Position numbers and translations under genes: made by a program. Below the pieces are notes generated by a model, which was not told the DNA's origin, made no database searches, and was given only the letters and a program-made list of their open reading frames with translations. Of a DNA stretch of 64,000 bases, positions 16,401-30,600 are shown one piece after another. The first letter of the stretch is position 1. Every line of letters starts with the position of its first letter. The stretch spans positions 5,967,842 to 6,031,841 of the forward strand of contig NC_051090.1 of NCBI RefSeq assembly GCF_901709675.1, read 5' to 3'. Origin of the DNA: Syngnathus acus. Taxonomy: Eukaryota; Chordata; Actinopteri; Syngnathiformes; Syngnathidae.

Positions 16401-19400
16401 GTGTGTCAAAGAAGATGCGCCGCTGCGGTGTCTTTCCAGACAATCCGCAGACATGTCAGCAACGTGACAGCGCATTTTTATTCATTTTTTGGATAAATAT
16501 ATGACACGTCTAACTCGCTAACTTACTGACTGGTCGTTTTGTCTAACATAGCTAATCCCTGTTTGTGAGCTGTCTGGGCTGTGACATCCATCCGGCGAAC
16601 GCTTTCCACTGCAGTTAAAAGCTGCTCTTTGATTGTATCTCAATGAAGTTTGTTTTTTTTGTTTTTCCCCGTCGTGTTTAAGTAAATGCAATCTAATGAG
16701 AAGACCTGATCAGAAAGAAACTTGATGAATGTGTCTTGAACTTTGCAGATGCTGTAGAGGAGTTTGAAGACTTTATAATGCAAAAGAAGATGAAAATTCC
16801 TAAAATGTCCCTCGAGAATTCCGGAAATTTAATTGAGAACAGTTTTGGAAGGGATAGGCTGCCTCTCAGGCATAAAAAGGTAAGAATTACAGTTCATGAT
16901 GTTTTGAGCATACAGACTATTTTAATGGATAGGAAAAAGAGTTGACCACTTTATAAACAACAATGATGCACATGTCAACATTTGCTGCTGGTCCATGAAT
17001 CAATTTACTATTTGTAGAATGCAAAGAATTATCCCAAAACTGTGTAAACGCCGACGGACGTGACATATTTGTATGTATTGGGCTTCCACCCAAAATCCCT
17101 CGCTCTATTTTTACCATATGGTGGATTAACACAAATTCCAGCACTCTGGACAGATGCCCTTTTGCAGACAAATCCTCTGAGCGGCTCATCGGGAACTCTG
17201 TAACTCCACTTTAGTTCTTCGTGAGATTTCCACAGTCTTCCAAAAAAAAAAAAAGCACATGGTGGGCATTTCCCCATGTTAGGTCCTTTCAGGTTTTAGA
17301 CCTTTGAGGGCCGGAATTGACAAATGATTTGTGTTTTATGAGAATCTGACCTTTAATATTGTCAAATGTTTTCCCTCCAAAGGCTTTATCGCAAGACCAT
17401 GGTCGCCCCATTTCAAACTCCTCCAAAAGTTTGGCAGCAGTAGTGGCTCGCCTCGAAAGAAACGCAGCCAGCTCCTGCATGGAAGGCGAAGAGGATCTAG
17501 ATGAGGATCGACTGGCTGAGGAGGGAGAGGATGCCGATGATGAAGACGAAGACATGGAAGCAGAACAACTCCAGAAGGAGCATCAACAGCAGCAGCAACA
17601 TCTCCAGGTGGACACGGATGCGGCCGCGGCGGTGGTTCCTCGCGTCCTTTACGACGAGCTGGTCGACAGCTACAGGCAACAGGAGGACGAGATGAGGAGG
17701 CTGCAGCAGGAGCTGGAAAGAACACGCCGGCAGTTGGTGCAACAGACAAAGAAACTCAAGGAATACGGCAGCCTGCTGACTGAAGTCAAAGAACTCAGGG
17801 ACTTCAATCGCCGGCTGCAGGACGTGCTCCTCATGAGGCTGGGCAGTGGTAAGGCAACACCGATGCACAAACATAACTACTTTTGCTACTCTTTTGTTTT
17901 GACCAGGACTAATGTATAAAAAGTCGACACACCCCTGTTCAAAACAAGGTGTTTGGTGTATTGAAAAAATTAGACCAAGATAAATTATTTTAAAACTTTT
18001 CCACTGTTAAAACCTGGACAACTCAATTGGAGAGAGAAAAAATTGAGAGGGGAAATAAAAATAACTCTTGTGTTTGAGGCAGCACACATCTGGCACCCGT
18101 TAACAAAACCTCTGTTTCATCGGACCATGACAGATGCATGTATGAAATTTCATGTATGTGTAAGATAAGGCTTCAGTCTTCCAATGTGAGCTCCTAGCCC
18201 AGACATATGGAGCTGAATGAGAGATTCTTCTCAAGTACTTGTTGCCTGCCACATGTTCCTGTAGCTCCTTTAACGTTGCCAGCCTTCCTGAACAGTCCTT
18301 TCAGCCATTTTGAGAAGGACGGTCCATTTCTTGGTAATGTCACTGTTGTGCCATATTTTCCTCCACTTGGTGATTACTTTTATTTTTGTTCGTGGTATAT
18401 TTCATATTTCAAATCCCCCCATAGAGACAGGATGCCCATTTTTGCGCTTGGAGAGCCAGCATCACTTTTGTGTGACACAATAGTGCTCGAAAGCAACTCC
18501 GAACTCTGCTCCCGCAGCAATTGTATTTATTCTCAAAAAGGAAGTTGGGGTGTGCAGAACACGTCTTTATCTCGTGAAAGCTTCAGCTGGGGTCGCCACT
18601 GCAAACTGCTTTCCACGAGTTGCAGAGGTGGTCTTATCTCTTTATCTTCACAACGGTCAGCTAGCAGATGTTTACACTCCCCGGTGGATCACAACTCAAG
18701 TTTACAGCAAGCGCAGGCAGAATTAACAGTTCTAAGTCAGCACTTCAAAAATAATCATATCATAAAATTCATCAAAATAAGTTGTCAACCCTATGAACTG
18801 ACCTTTTATTTTTTTACATCAAAAGTCGAGCGTCCGCAGCACTTAATGAAATTAAAACGAATGCAATTTGCAGCTGTTAAATTTTTAAACAATTTTTACG
18901 CATCGTCTTACACGCTGTGAAAAATTAATGCAAAAGAATCGCTTTATAACCAAACAGAGTTCAGTTCCCTCCTGTAAAGAGTTATTTAATGTGCTTGTGA
19001 TAGATTTGACAATGACAAATTGCAATAATAAAATACTGCTGAATTTAGTCGCTCGATTTCCCACAGTAATTTTGAAGACACAGTTAAATCTCATGCAGTT
19101 ATTCCAACAATGGGATTATAATTCTGCAAATGATTATGGATAGATCCAGCACAGCCATAAATTCAGTCCTGGAATTTGAGTGGGCGAGTGTTTGCAAGTT
19201 CAGCAATGTGCAGAAAGCACTTTAGCCAGACGCCCATCAGTGTAACTTCATCTGTCGATTTAGACAGGGAAGCCCGCTCACTGGTTGGACTATCTAATGG
19301 ACAGGCAAGAGAGAGATTAGAACACCATCGGGTGTCTTTGTACACAGGATGGGAGTGCACTGCCTGATATTAAAACACATCGGCTACGTCGGAGCTTAAC

Positions 19401-21614
19401 GTAGGCGGCCGGCCGGCAAGCCAGCTTAACCGCTGGGGTAAAATAACCTCCTGTCCCCGGGTTCAGACAAGCATGTGGGCACTCCTTCAGTATCTCAAAC
19501 CTGGTGTCTTTTTCAAATATTTCCTCTCTAGAGCCTATGCATGACAATGGCACTCAGACAATCAAGGCTGAGGTGGTTGAACCCATTGTTGAGACCCAGG
19601 AAACATTCAAAGAAGAAGCCAACACCAGTTCCAGCTACTCACCATCTCCCCGAACGGTCTACACGTGCAACGATGGCAAGGTGGGCTTCTTCGAACTTGC
19701 TCTGGATAACTGCCTCTGTTTTTATCTACTTATTTAACGTCAAGGAATGGACTGACAAAACCTAACAGGATATTTTTATCCTCCGCCGAAACGGACTCGC
19801 TCAAACGTAACTAAAAATCCTCTCAACTCAACCTGGAGGCGACAATCATATTTAACAGCTCTCTCCAGATTGAGGAAAGCGGCGGAATTTTACGACTCTT
19901 CTCAGACAGTGGAGTGTTCAAGAGATTTGTTCTTGAGCTCGGTTCAACACTTCAATATGGTTAATAATGCATCAAAATAACAAATGACATGAGGACAGAC
20001 CAAGAAAATCTCTGGCTCTCTGCAATTCAGTGGAGCGCACCGGTAACAGAAAACCTCAGCTCAGTCCCTTCGCCTGTCCGGCTCTGTCAGGTAAACAAGG
20101 TTGAGAAGAGTGTTATTGTTCCTGCAGGCCCGGCCAGCATCATCAGTGGTTATTAGCCAGTTAGGGTTGCCCGTACGTATTGCAACCAGCAAGTCTCCGT
20201 TGACAGGGGTGCAATTGGTACGACAAGCTTTGGGACTTGTGGGCACCTGAGGCGTGAAGAACTCTTGCAAATGAGAAGCCTCCTTACATCAGGGACCCCG
20301 TCTTAATTATTTGCACCAGAGAAATTCAGAGTGACTGACAGCTTAGCCGCAGCGAAAGTGTCGGACCGGCGAGAAGGAAGGACGTCGAGAAAATAAATCT
20401 AAGGAACTTGAAGTGAGATTGAAAACAAATCTCGCCCGACTGAAGGGCAGAAGAAACGAATCTGGCCCGCGGCCTAAAGCACATTAGCCACAGGGGGGAA
20501 AATCCTTTTGGACTCCGGCCTAAAGACTTTAGAGTGATACGAGAGCTGAGAGAAAGCAAGTCAGATGCGACTCCTGCTGCTTCTGCCCACCGAAAAGACG
20601 AGGGCCGACCGCCTGGCTGCCAATCGACTCGCCGTGCTTATGCAACAGCCTGTGGAGAGAGATACATGCGAAGTTCACGCTGGGAGTAATCCAACCAACG
20701 AGCAGCCAGTGGCTTGAGCTTACTTGAGAATCTTAGTCGGCAAAAGTGGTGCTTCTCGGGATTAGCTGTGTTGTTTAAGTAAGAGCCGGTTAAGATGTCT
20801 GCTAGCGCTGTTGCCTACCCTGTCCTTTGGCTGGATTAGATTGGAGCCACCTAACCTCGAGGTCACAATTGACTAGGATAGCAAGTACCGTTTTTTTCCG
20901 TGTATAATGCGCAAAATTTAACTAATTTATTGTCCTAAAATCTGGGGTGCGCATTATACATGGGTACAAATTTTTTTAAATTTTTTTTTTTTAAATTTTT
21001 TTTTTTTTTTTTTTTTTTTTAAGAAAATCATGGTACAACAAAACCAACAACAGGACTGACCGACAATAGTGTGTTTGTACTGTGCTCTGGTCATTTCGTC
21101 AAAGAAGGGATAATAGTCCTCTTCTCTTCTTGACTGACAATGAATGTGATAGTTTAATACAATCAGCAAATAACAAAATGCGTATTACAGGTAATATTTT
21201 ATTTCACAACACTTTGCCATGTTCCTTTCGTCTCTGCTGTTCACTTCAAACACGCTCCATACGAACGCAATGCTCTCGTATCAGACGCTTGCTCGATCAC
21301 CTGCTCGTTTGCTGTCACAATGTACCCTACACAAATCCGAAACATTTGTTGCGGCTCCGAGTCACGACGAGGGGCAAGTTTTGGTTTCCAAGGGTGTTTT
21401 TATTCCTCTTCAACGTCTCTCCCATACAGAGCCGCCTTTTTCACATGTCCGCACGTCACTTTCCTCTCTTTTCATCTGATTGCGGTGGTGCCTTTATGGG
21501 CAGTCGGAGAAATCAACGCCAACAAAAGAAAATACATCCAGCCTAGTTAAGACCATACCAAAGACTATAAAAATGGGACCCATTGCCTCCCTGCGTGTGT
21601 GACGATCATTGGGA

Positions 21615-21657
<43 letters not shown>

Positions 21658-24600
21658 GGTGCGTATTATACATGGGTACAGGCTTTTTTCCAGCATCCAC
21701 ATGCCATTTTTAGGGTGCGTATTATACATGGGGGCGCATTATACACGGAAAAAAACGGTAGATGTTGCTAAAAAGCAGGTTCAATAACTTTAACAACACA
21801 TTGCTGGCAGCAAGTTTCAAAACGGCGTAGTTTTGTCTTCCTTCATTTTGTTCCCTTGTGTTTTTGTTGTAACCTCTAATCATGAAGCCATTTTCAGTCA
21901 ATCCTATTTTGCTGGAAAAAGTTACGAAATGGAATATTAAGAAAATGACTTCAAACTGGTTTGACTGATGGTAAGGTAGCATCTCTTATTATTATAAACG
22001 ACAGTAATCAAAACAATTTGAAATGGGCTTGGAGACAACAAATGACAAACAATTCAAACGAGTTGAAAACAACACAGTAATTTTCGTGATGATTTGAAAA
22101 ATTCTATTTTCCACCAAAATGCCCTTTTCAGTCATGGCACAATTTTAAAGTGGCGTTTATTTAACCACAGCAGGATGTACCAGCTGTTACTTGCATGTAT
22201 GTTTCTATATTTTATTTTAATTTGTTATACGACACGTAGGTTCACCTTGGTGGCGGCATCTGGGTGGAGGAGGAGAAGTGGCACCAATTACAGCGTACCC
22301 AAGGAGACTCCAAGTTCACAAAGAACTTGGCCGTCATGATCTGGGGCACAGAAACCCTCAAAAACCGAAGCGTCACTGGGGTGGCTACCAAAAAGAAAAA
22401 AGACGCCCTTCCCAAACCTCCACTCTCACCAAGCAAGTTAAAAATCGTCCGAGGTAAGAAGCTTAGACCGCTCGACCACATCGGACGGTTCTTCTAACCC
22501 ATTCGCACTTTTGTCTTGACCGCAGAGTGTCTGTACGACCGAGTGTCCCAAGAGACGGCAAACAGTGCCGAAATCACGCAAAGATTGTCCAAAGTGAACA
22601 AATACATTTGTGAGAAGATCATGGACATCAACAAGTCCATCAAGAACGAGGAGCGGCGAGAATCCAAGCTGCTCATCAGACAGACAGTCAAGATGGAGAA
22701 TTTTACCTATGATGGCATATAGTGGTCAAGCCAGCTTGATTTCGCGGAACCCCTATTCCTACGACTCATCTGATTGGTTGTGGCCCCTTTTTAAAACCAG
22801 CACCCCCCCTGACAGTTAGTCCATTGAGTTCCAGACAGCTTTACTCACCAGCCAGACAGGAACAAGAATAAGTGTTTTTTAACGAAGCTTTACTTTTGGG
22901 GTCAGTACGAGAAACTGCTGGCCTTGGTGTGTGTGTGCGCGTGAACAGATTGTGAAATTGATTTATTGTTCTGCGTCAGAACATCACTCTGAGTCCTTTA
23001 AGCTTTTAAAAAGTAAAAGAGGACTTCCCCGGATTAAAGTCTTCAGTCGCCGTGCAGTGAGAAAGTAGTGTCTAATGAATGAGTCTTAATTTTGTAAAAG
23101 ACATGCGAGATTGCAACGGTCAGTTGCTGTGAGAGATTTTTGTGGTCGTGGCGTTTTAAGTCAATCGCCAGAATTGAGTCGAACTTGTTCAAATGGTCCT
23201 TGATGGGGGATTTTCTGAAAGAAATGTACTGAGGGGTTTTATGAAAAGAAATGAAACAAAAAATTTGCTGACTCAAATAGACAATCTAAAAATAGTGGAT
23301 CATCTTAATTTTGACCTAATTAAAGCCTCCCCCTGACACAATTTTGACAGTTGTATGGAACAAAATGAAAACGTGCAGAGTAGGACTGCTCAATTAATCG
23401 AATTTTAATCGTGATTACGATTATGGCTCCAGACAATCTCAAAATTCATATAATCGTGGAAAAATTATTATTAGGTGTTTCCGTTCTGAGACGGACTGGT
23501 TTATTCTGATTGTACAGTGACCAATCTCTATGAATACGATTTCCTGAGGCGTGTTTGTCATTGGTACACACTGGAACTGTTGAACAGTGGAGCAGGAAAG
23601 GCCTTAAATGGATTTTGCCAATCACCAAGGGCACGTGGTGCCCCTTGTCTTTTCTAGTGAGCTGCGATTGTAGTCCAAGCTGAAGTCTCGAGACTTGACG
23701 TGCACTTTGCTGTGGGAATGTAAGAGTCGGCCATCGGTACCGTTGCGAGCGTCAGTGGAGTCGAGCCGGATCATCAGTAGGGGTCGTAGTTCAGGTCTTG
23801 AGCAAGAAAGTGTGGGTAAAGCTGTCTGAGACGTGACTCTTGGTGATTTTTTTGTTTGAAGTCCACAATTAGAAATGCCATTGGTGAAACTAAATATGGC
23901 CACCCGAGGGACATTTTGTCCTTTGTTCGTTTTTGTCTTGTTTCATCCCACAAGGTTTTCCATGGCTATGAAACAAAGTCTTAGAGATTGAAATCTCAAG
24001 TGTGAGCCAACAGAGGCAAAACTGTGAATCTGCTGCAGAGCTGCCTGTCAAGCCTTCGCTTCTCTTCACACTTCTACATTTGTTGCCAGTTGCTTTTTAT
24101 CACTCTCTTTTTTTTTTTCCCTCCCCAAAGTTTAGTTCAGCCTTTTTGTTGAGCTACCTTATGTTGTTGAGAGATTGTCGTCTTTTGTTTTCCAGTTTGG
24201 TTGTACATGTTCTAAACAACTATCTAATTGATGTCATAATCATATATGTTTCTTTTTTTATATTCGTTATGAGCGTTTGTTGTTTTTCATACAACTTGTT
24301 GGCTTTAAAGTGTGATGAAGAGCCCTGAAAGAGAAAAAAAAAATCTTCCGAGCCAAAGTGATCAGTGATGCAAAGCTGGAGGTATTATTAGAGAAGTGTT
24401 GCGCCTCACTCTGAATATCAACTTGTTCGTCAAACTTGTTAGTTTGACAAATCATTGACATCAAATGCACTTTAAACGTCAACTTGTCAATCTTAAAAAA
24501 AAAAAGCCTCTTTGGGATGTTAGTCTTTATTTCTTATCAAAATACTAAATTAAGGCCAAACAATCATTCTATTAACATGATGCACCTTAAAATGTTTTGT

Positions 24601-27600
24601 TTTGTGAGCGGCAGGGTGTGTTCTTGACATGCCGATGCTGAGCAGTAAACTTGAGAGATTTGTGACTCAAAAGCTTTGTTACATTACTATAACTGGAGTT
24701 TAATGTCGGTCATGTTTAGGTATTATGTCTTTGTTTCTACGTAAATGGTCTACGTGAGCCAAAGTTTTGAATGCGAAAAACAAACGGGATGCTGACTGAA
24801 CGATCAGTGTGGTTTGCACATTCAAAAAGACAATAACAAGAGGCCCATCCCAATTTAGTAGAACCAAGGTTGAGTTTCTAGTGGTTCTTCCATTTGCATA
24901 GGGTGTCCCCAGTACAAAAATACTATATATAGACTTTCATGAAGAAACGACATCATATCGAATCGTAATCCCGCTAATCGTTCCGCTGCAGAATGTACAT
25001 TCCTTGAATCGTATTGCATCCCATTCATCGAGATCCGCATCGGATTGCCTTTTATCGCACCCCTATTAATTTGAATTCCGCAGTTCAACTGCAGGGCCCC
25101 AATTGAAACTTTTCTTACTTCTTTCCCAACCAAAACAGAAGCACTGAGCTCAGTCCCACTGTGTTGTAAATATGTTCAACGTAATTACGCTAATATTGGG
25201 GAAAAAAAAGACCCGCCCCCTTTAGAGGCTACAATTCTAGCAAATGCGATTCAGATATTCCAGTAATGACCTCATGTATCGTTCATTTCTCTGTTGTTTG
25301 ATGCCAAAAGGGGCCGGGGTAAAGACAATGCTTAAAAAAAAAAAAAAAAGTGTCAACTTTCGATAGGCTGGTTCCCTTTTTAGTCTTTGGACTTGTACAC
25401 TGAGGTACTTAATGCTGATTCAGCTTAATCAGCATCTTTGTAACAACTGGACGAATAGTGTATAGCCAAGCCGGGCAGCGCCGGACAAAAAAGGAAGTTG
25501 AACCTCACCAGCTGTGATTTTCTTTCTGTGCCACCTCCAGTTGCTGGCATGAAAGCCAACTGTTGTTTCAAAATGCACAGAGATCAAGATGGGGCTTGCC
25601 GAGGTCTTTATCGGGAGCGCTCGCTGTACATAGGACGTTAATGTTTGAGTCTCAGAGACAATACTGGGAGGAACACGTTGTTTGTTCTCTATTTTTTGAT
25701 TACAGTATCAGTAACTTTGTATACAATCCACAAACCGGTTCTACTTCATCCAACTTTCACCGCCCTACCTCATTGTTACTCTGGTGTTTGTTTGTCAGTA
25801 AGATCTCTGTGTATAGTCAAAAGAAAATCTATAGTAAAGTTATACCTGGTTGCGCAACATGTACAGAATATCTAAATATATATATATACAGTATCTATCT
25901 CTTCTTAAACACCTCGATTCACAATATCATTCTCGGAAAAGGGATGTTTGTTGAGCTGCTTGGCGGAGGAGGCAGCTGTGCGTCGTCGAGGGACCGCGCC
26001 CGTCTTGTAATCTGCTCTTGGCTAACGTCGTGCAGTCGCTCCCGTGTTCGTGTTTTGTGTCTGTGTTGCGTTTGGAGATTTTTACTGGTTGACGGTGCTA
26101 CCAGCAAACCGTTCTATACGGACCTCAAATGGTGCTGTTTTTTTTCTATGTTTGCAACCCTCACAGGGGGGGAGGGGGGTATATTCAGGCGCGCCGACCA
26201 CACCGCTAGTCCCTCAACGTTTTGGTGAAAGCAATCGCAAAAATGCTAAAACCTTTGCTGTTAATGTGTCGCTCGCGTACGTGCTATCCGCCCAAATATT
26301 GTTCTCTACTTAGTTACGAGTACCTCAGAACCTGTTGACTTTTAAAAAGGACGCTTTCAACGCCTGTTTGCTGCCAACGTGTGTTTATGTCATGTTAAAG
26401 GAGGAAATCTGGCTTTGTGTTTGTTGTATTAATTGCAGAACTTGACAGAAAATGGATTCCACTGACTGGTTTGCGTTCACGACTTAAAAAGCTGAATATT
26501 TACGATCCAAGTGGCTCTTTGTGGCTTTTTCTTTGTGTGCGTGTTCCTGGTACCTGCTTTCAAATCTTTTTCAGTATCAATGTAGCAGACAATGTTTTCA
26601 GACTGTGACCCACACCATACATAAATATGCATTCGGGTTTTGTTTTGGGAGATTTTCTAATACAAAGTTAGTTTGTAATCGTTTTTGTTCCAACTCGGGA
26701 TGGGCATTTGACTGCGTTTCCTTGATCAACCATGGGAGAAATTAACCAGAAATGAATGGATTCTTATTTTTAATGGGTTGGAGAAATCTTTCTCAACAAA
26801 ATTCTTATGATTGTAATTGATTATTCGCCACTTCCATAGTTCCAACAAGAATTGATCAGTATGTTCATTCATTTTTTGCAGCTCTTAAGCCATCCACTGG
26901 ACTGTTTTGTTGATTATTTTTGATAATCTCTTCAACCTAAAGTGACATTTATTGTCATGGCAACTTCTTTAACCAACATCATTGTCGTGACTGAATTGAA
27001 CTATGCTGGGTTGAAGTGCATTGTCATGCTCATTAGGGAAAGACGGGATAATTCATGTACGCTGTTTCTAGTCTGTTGGTACGATAATGTGAAAGACCGT
27101 CTCGTGATTTCAGTCAACACTCCCACAACCCGCTTTTGTCTCCCTGAGGCAAACGACGATCTCGACTAGGCAATAGTGTGTATGTATGTCCTCGCTCAAC
27201 CGGCCACACCTCTGCTACGCTGGCACGATGCTTAGCATCCTCTTATTGTGTCTCTTGCTGCATTCAGGAACATGTGTTTCATGTAGAAAGAATAAAACAA
27301 AATAAAAGCAGACTTTTATTCTATCAGCACTAATCTTGTGTTAGCTTTTTTTGTCTTTTCATTTGCTGATTGTTTGTTTTGACTCGTGTTGGAAACTGAT
27401 CTACTGCATTTATTTTAGTTCTTTAAATGGGGGGTTGACAGATTTACATCTTTTTAATTAAAAACTTGCTTTTTACTTGGCAAAGCAATTTTGAAAGTGC
27501 AGGTGAACCTTGAGTCTTTGTGATTAAAAAAAAAAGTATCGCAAATTAGGTGAAGTAGCTCACTCAGCGCTAGATCCCAAAGTGAGTGGTTATTTATACC

Positions 27601-30600
27601 CACTGAAATAAATATAAATGACTAATAAAATGGATGAATGAGTATGAAACATCACTTTTACCTTTTATTGAACACAATATCAGCATTTTAGCCAAATCAA
27701 CTCTTGATCCCTATGACCAACAGCCTTATTTGATAAATACATAAGTCAGTCATTAATTCTACAAAGACCAAATGGATTTTCTTAAATTAGGGTGAAATTT
27801 TGTTGAAAACTGGAGCACACCAAAAATTATTTTTGCTATTTGCATTTAGGTCAGTTTTCAAAGTAGCAAATATGATGCATGCAATTAATGACACTTGATT
27901 CTGCTATCGCTTTACAACACACACTCATTTAACTTTGGGCCAACAGAAATACTGTTTTCTGACTTTTTCCAGCACATCAGGTTTTTGATATTTTTCAGTT
28001 TGACATATAAAAGCTTGCGCAATATAGATTTTACCATGTGTTGTAATTTATAGCGATGACGTTTCAGAAAAAAACTCCACCTGTTGCTGTTAAAACAATT
28101 GTTGACCAGTGTAATATTTACAGACGATAATGTTAATGTAATATATTAAATCAATGATTTTGTTGGTACTCCCCAAAAATAAATCTGTGATCCTTACCAT
28201 TGCACTTTTTGGCCCCAAGTAGACTTCCTCCATGAATAGATCAAAGTGTGCTGCTCTTGCACACGGCTGCATTTCCATATATTATTGCGCGTGTAAGCAA
28301 GTGTAGCACGCGGCCAGCCTTCTCGCACACCCCGAGGGGACTTGTCAATGTCACTATGGCTAAAGCCTGCCACATGCCTCTTAATGTATTGCCGCCCGGC
28401 ATTATTGGCAGCACGGTGATTCAGTGGAGGTGATGATGGATTAGTGCTGTGGCGGAGATACTGGGCTGGGCTCTGCAGCCTCGCTGTCTGACGCATAAGC
28501 GCGGCGGTGGCGGCGGCCCTGCGCCGCAGTCAGCTAGGGGAACATTGTATTTTTGTCACACGTACAACCTAATGAATATGGACATTTTGCTGATTTTATG
28601 GAGCTTCTCCGATTCGTCTTACCCGGCTTGTCAAGTCGCTGTGACATTGAAACCGTTTGGAATGCATCTTTTGAAAACTTAAATGATGTCACAATGACAT
28701 ATAATTAAAAATATGAAATGTGTCTCTTGGGCACAAAAGTTTGCACACTATTCCCTTAGTTGTTGCTCTCCATTATTGTCAGTGTTCTCCTGAACTTAAC
28801 ATGTGAAACATGAGTCACATAATAATCTTTATTTCCCGCAGTGGTGTAAAATGATTATTTAGTCCTCAAGGTTATTAACTTCATACATTTTAATTACGCT
28901 TGTGGCTTCTGCAACCAGTCGACAGTAAAGTGACCCTCCCTCTTTCCCTCCATTCGTCCCCACTCACCATGATGGGCTGCATGTCCCCACATAGTATATA
29001 AGCGATATGGAGGCTGCCAGCTCTTTTCAAAAAGGTCCTTATCGTTCTCAACAAGCTTGTTTGGCTCTTTGCAGTGATTAGAAACTAGCAATGTTGGACT
29101 CCATCAGGCCCTCCAGCAAATGGATGCAAAAGTGAGCCTATACATGTGAATATGCACTCACGCATGCTTCAACCTCAAGCCCCCACATGGCCTTTACTAA
29201 TGCAAGCGACCCCCAACTACCACCTAAAAAAAAATAAAAAGCTTGAAGCGCCTTTGCTGCGAGTCGTCATGGCAGCAGCCAATGTCACTAGCACGGCCCC
29301 TCGCAGCACCCGCTTGCTAATCGCTATACACGTGCTTAAATATTCATCACCAGCGCCTCACCTTTCCCCTTCCTCTTTCACCCCTTTGCACTCGACACAC
29401 CCCTCGCTCTCACATTGATGTCTTGTTTCAAAATCAGCCAATTGCACTCATAGTATGTTAATGTTCATTTAATGTAAGACGTCCATCGACGTATTAAGCT
29501 AATAACGTCAGCAATCAATTGTTGATCATCGGGGTTACGTTCGACACCTCCGTAATAAACTTAATTTTCATTTTGATTCTGATTTAGATTCCTTTAAAAG
29601 GCATGTCTGCTCTGTTGACGTGAATGTATGACAACATACCGGAGGCTGGCTAGCATTAGCCAATGCGGGTTATAATGGCGGTGTCAGCTGAGGCTAGTTG
29701 ACGTGTGCTGAGAATGTTTCTAATTACTGTATATTGTTACAGTTTGTTTACTAAAGCAATTAAAAGAGCAGCAGTGGCCTCTATCTATAGCCCCTGCTAT
29801 AGATTACGTCATTGTAACTTGAGGTGTTAGCCTCAGTTAGCTAACATTGTGTACTTTAACAGTGACATCCAATTGAATAACGGTACTGTATTGCACAATT
29901 TTAAAAAAGGTCTATTAGACATGGCTCCTGAGCATAAAAGTGTGAAAATTGTGATATCCACAATTGTGCAAAATGGATGAATTCAGAATTTTGAGTTTTA
30001 GCATTTTTTACAGCTAGCTTAAAGCAAATGTCACGTTTGTCACCCGAGCTCCACAGTATACTTGTGTTTTTCCTTGTGCTCAGTCAAGAAAATATCATGA
30101 AAGATGTGTCGTTTGTGCAACAACAACAAAAAGCATGTTGTACCTTAAGCCGTAAACAGTCTTACATGTACATAATCAAGCGTAGAGGCGTCAGTGTGCG
30201 TTCCGCCACATGAAAGTGTGCCGCACTTCATTGCTTTGTTTGTCTCTTCTCAAGCACTCATTCGTCATGCGCGTTTAGCCCGCTTTGCATTCTCACCACA
30301 ACTAAAGAGGCCGCCTCAATGACTCAAGCAACAAAAATAAATGTCACACAGCTGAATTCTTTTCTCTTCAAGATCCTCATCATTTTCAAAGCGTTTCATC
30401 TGGGGGCCTTGGTAATAAAAAGCGGTAGACAAATCCAAACCGTGAAATGATTCATCTTTAATTACAAGCGAAATCTAATCTTTTAATTGGATAACAAGAC
30501 TCTCGTAGCTAAGCAGACTTGAAAGGACCTCAGGTATGTTCATGTTTGTGATTAAATTAAAACGAAAAATAGATGGTCACTATGCATCATGTTTGATTTG

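Noticed and set aside
18207-18920. 237-codon open frame in BEND5 intron 3
   Set aside because: Its first part is the antisense of a decayed Tc1-like transposase region and the rest has no recognisable domain.
25563-26228. 221-codon open frame downstream of BEND5
   Set aside because: Low-complexity, Cys/Ser-rich, no domain, no splice evidence.
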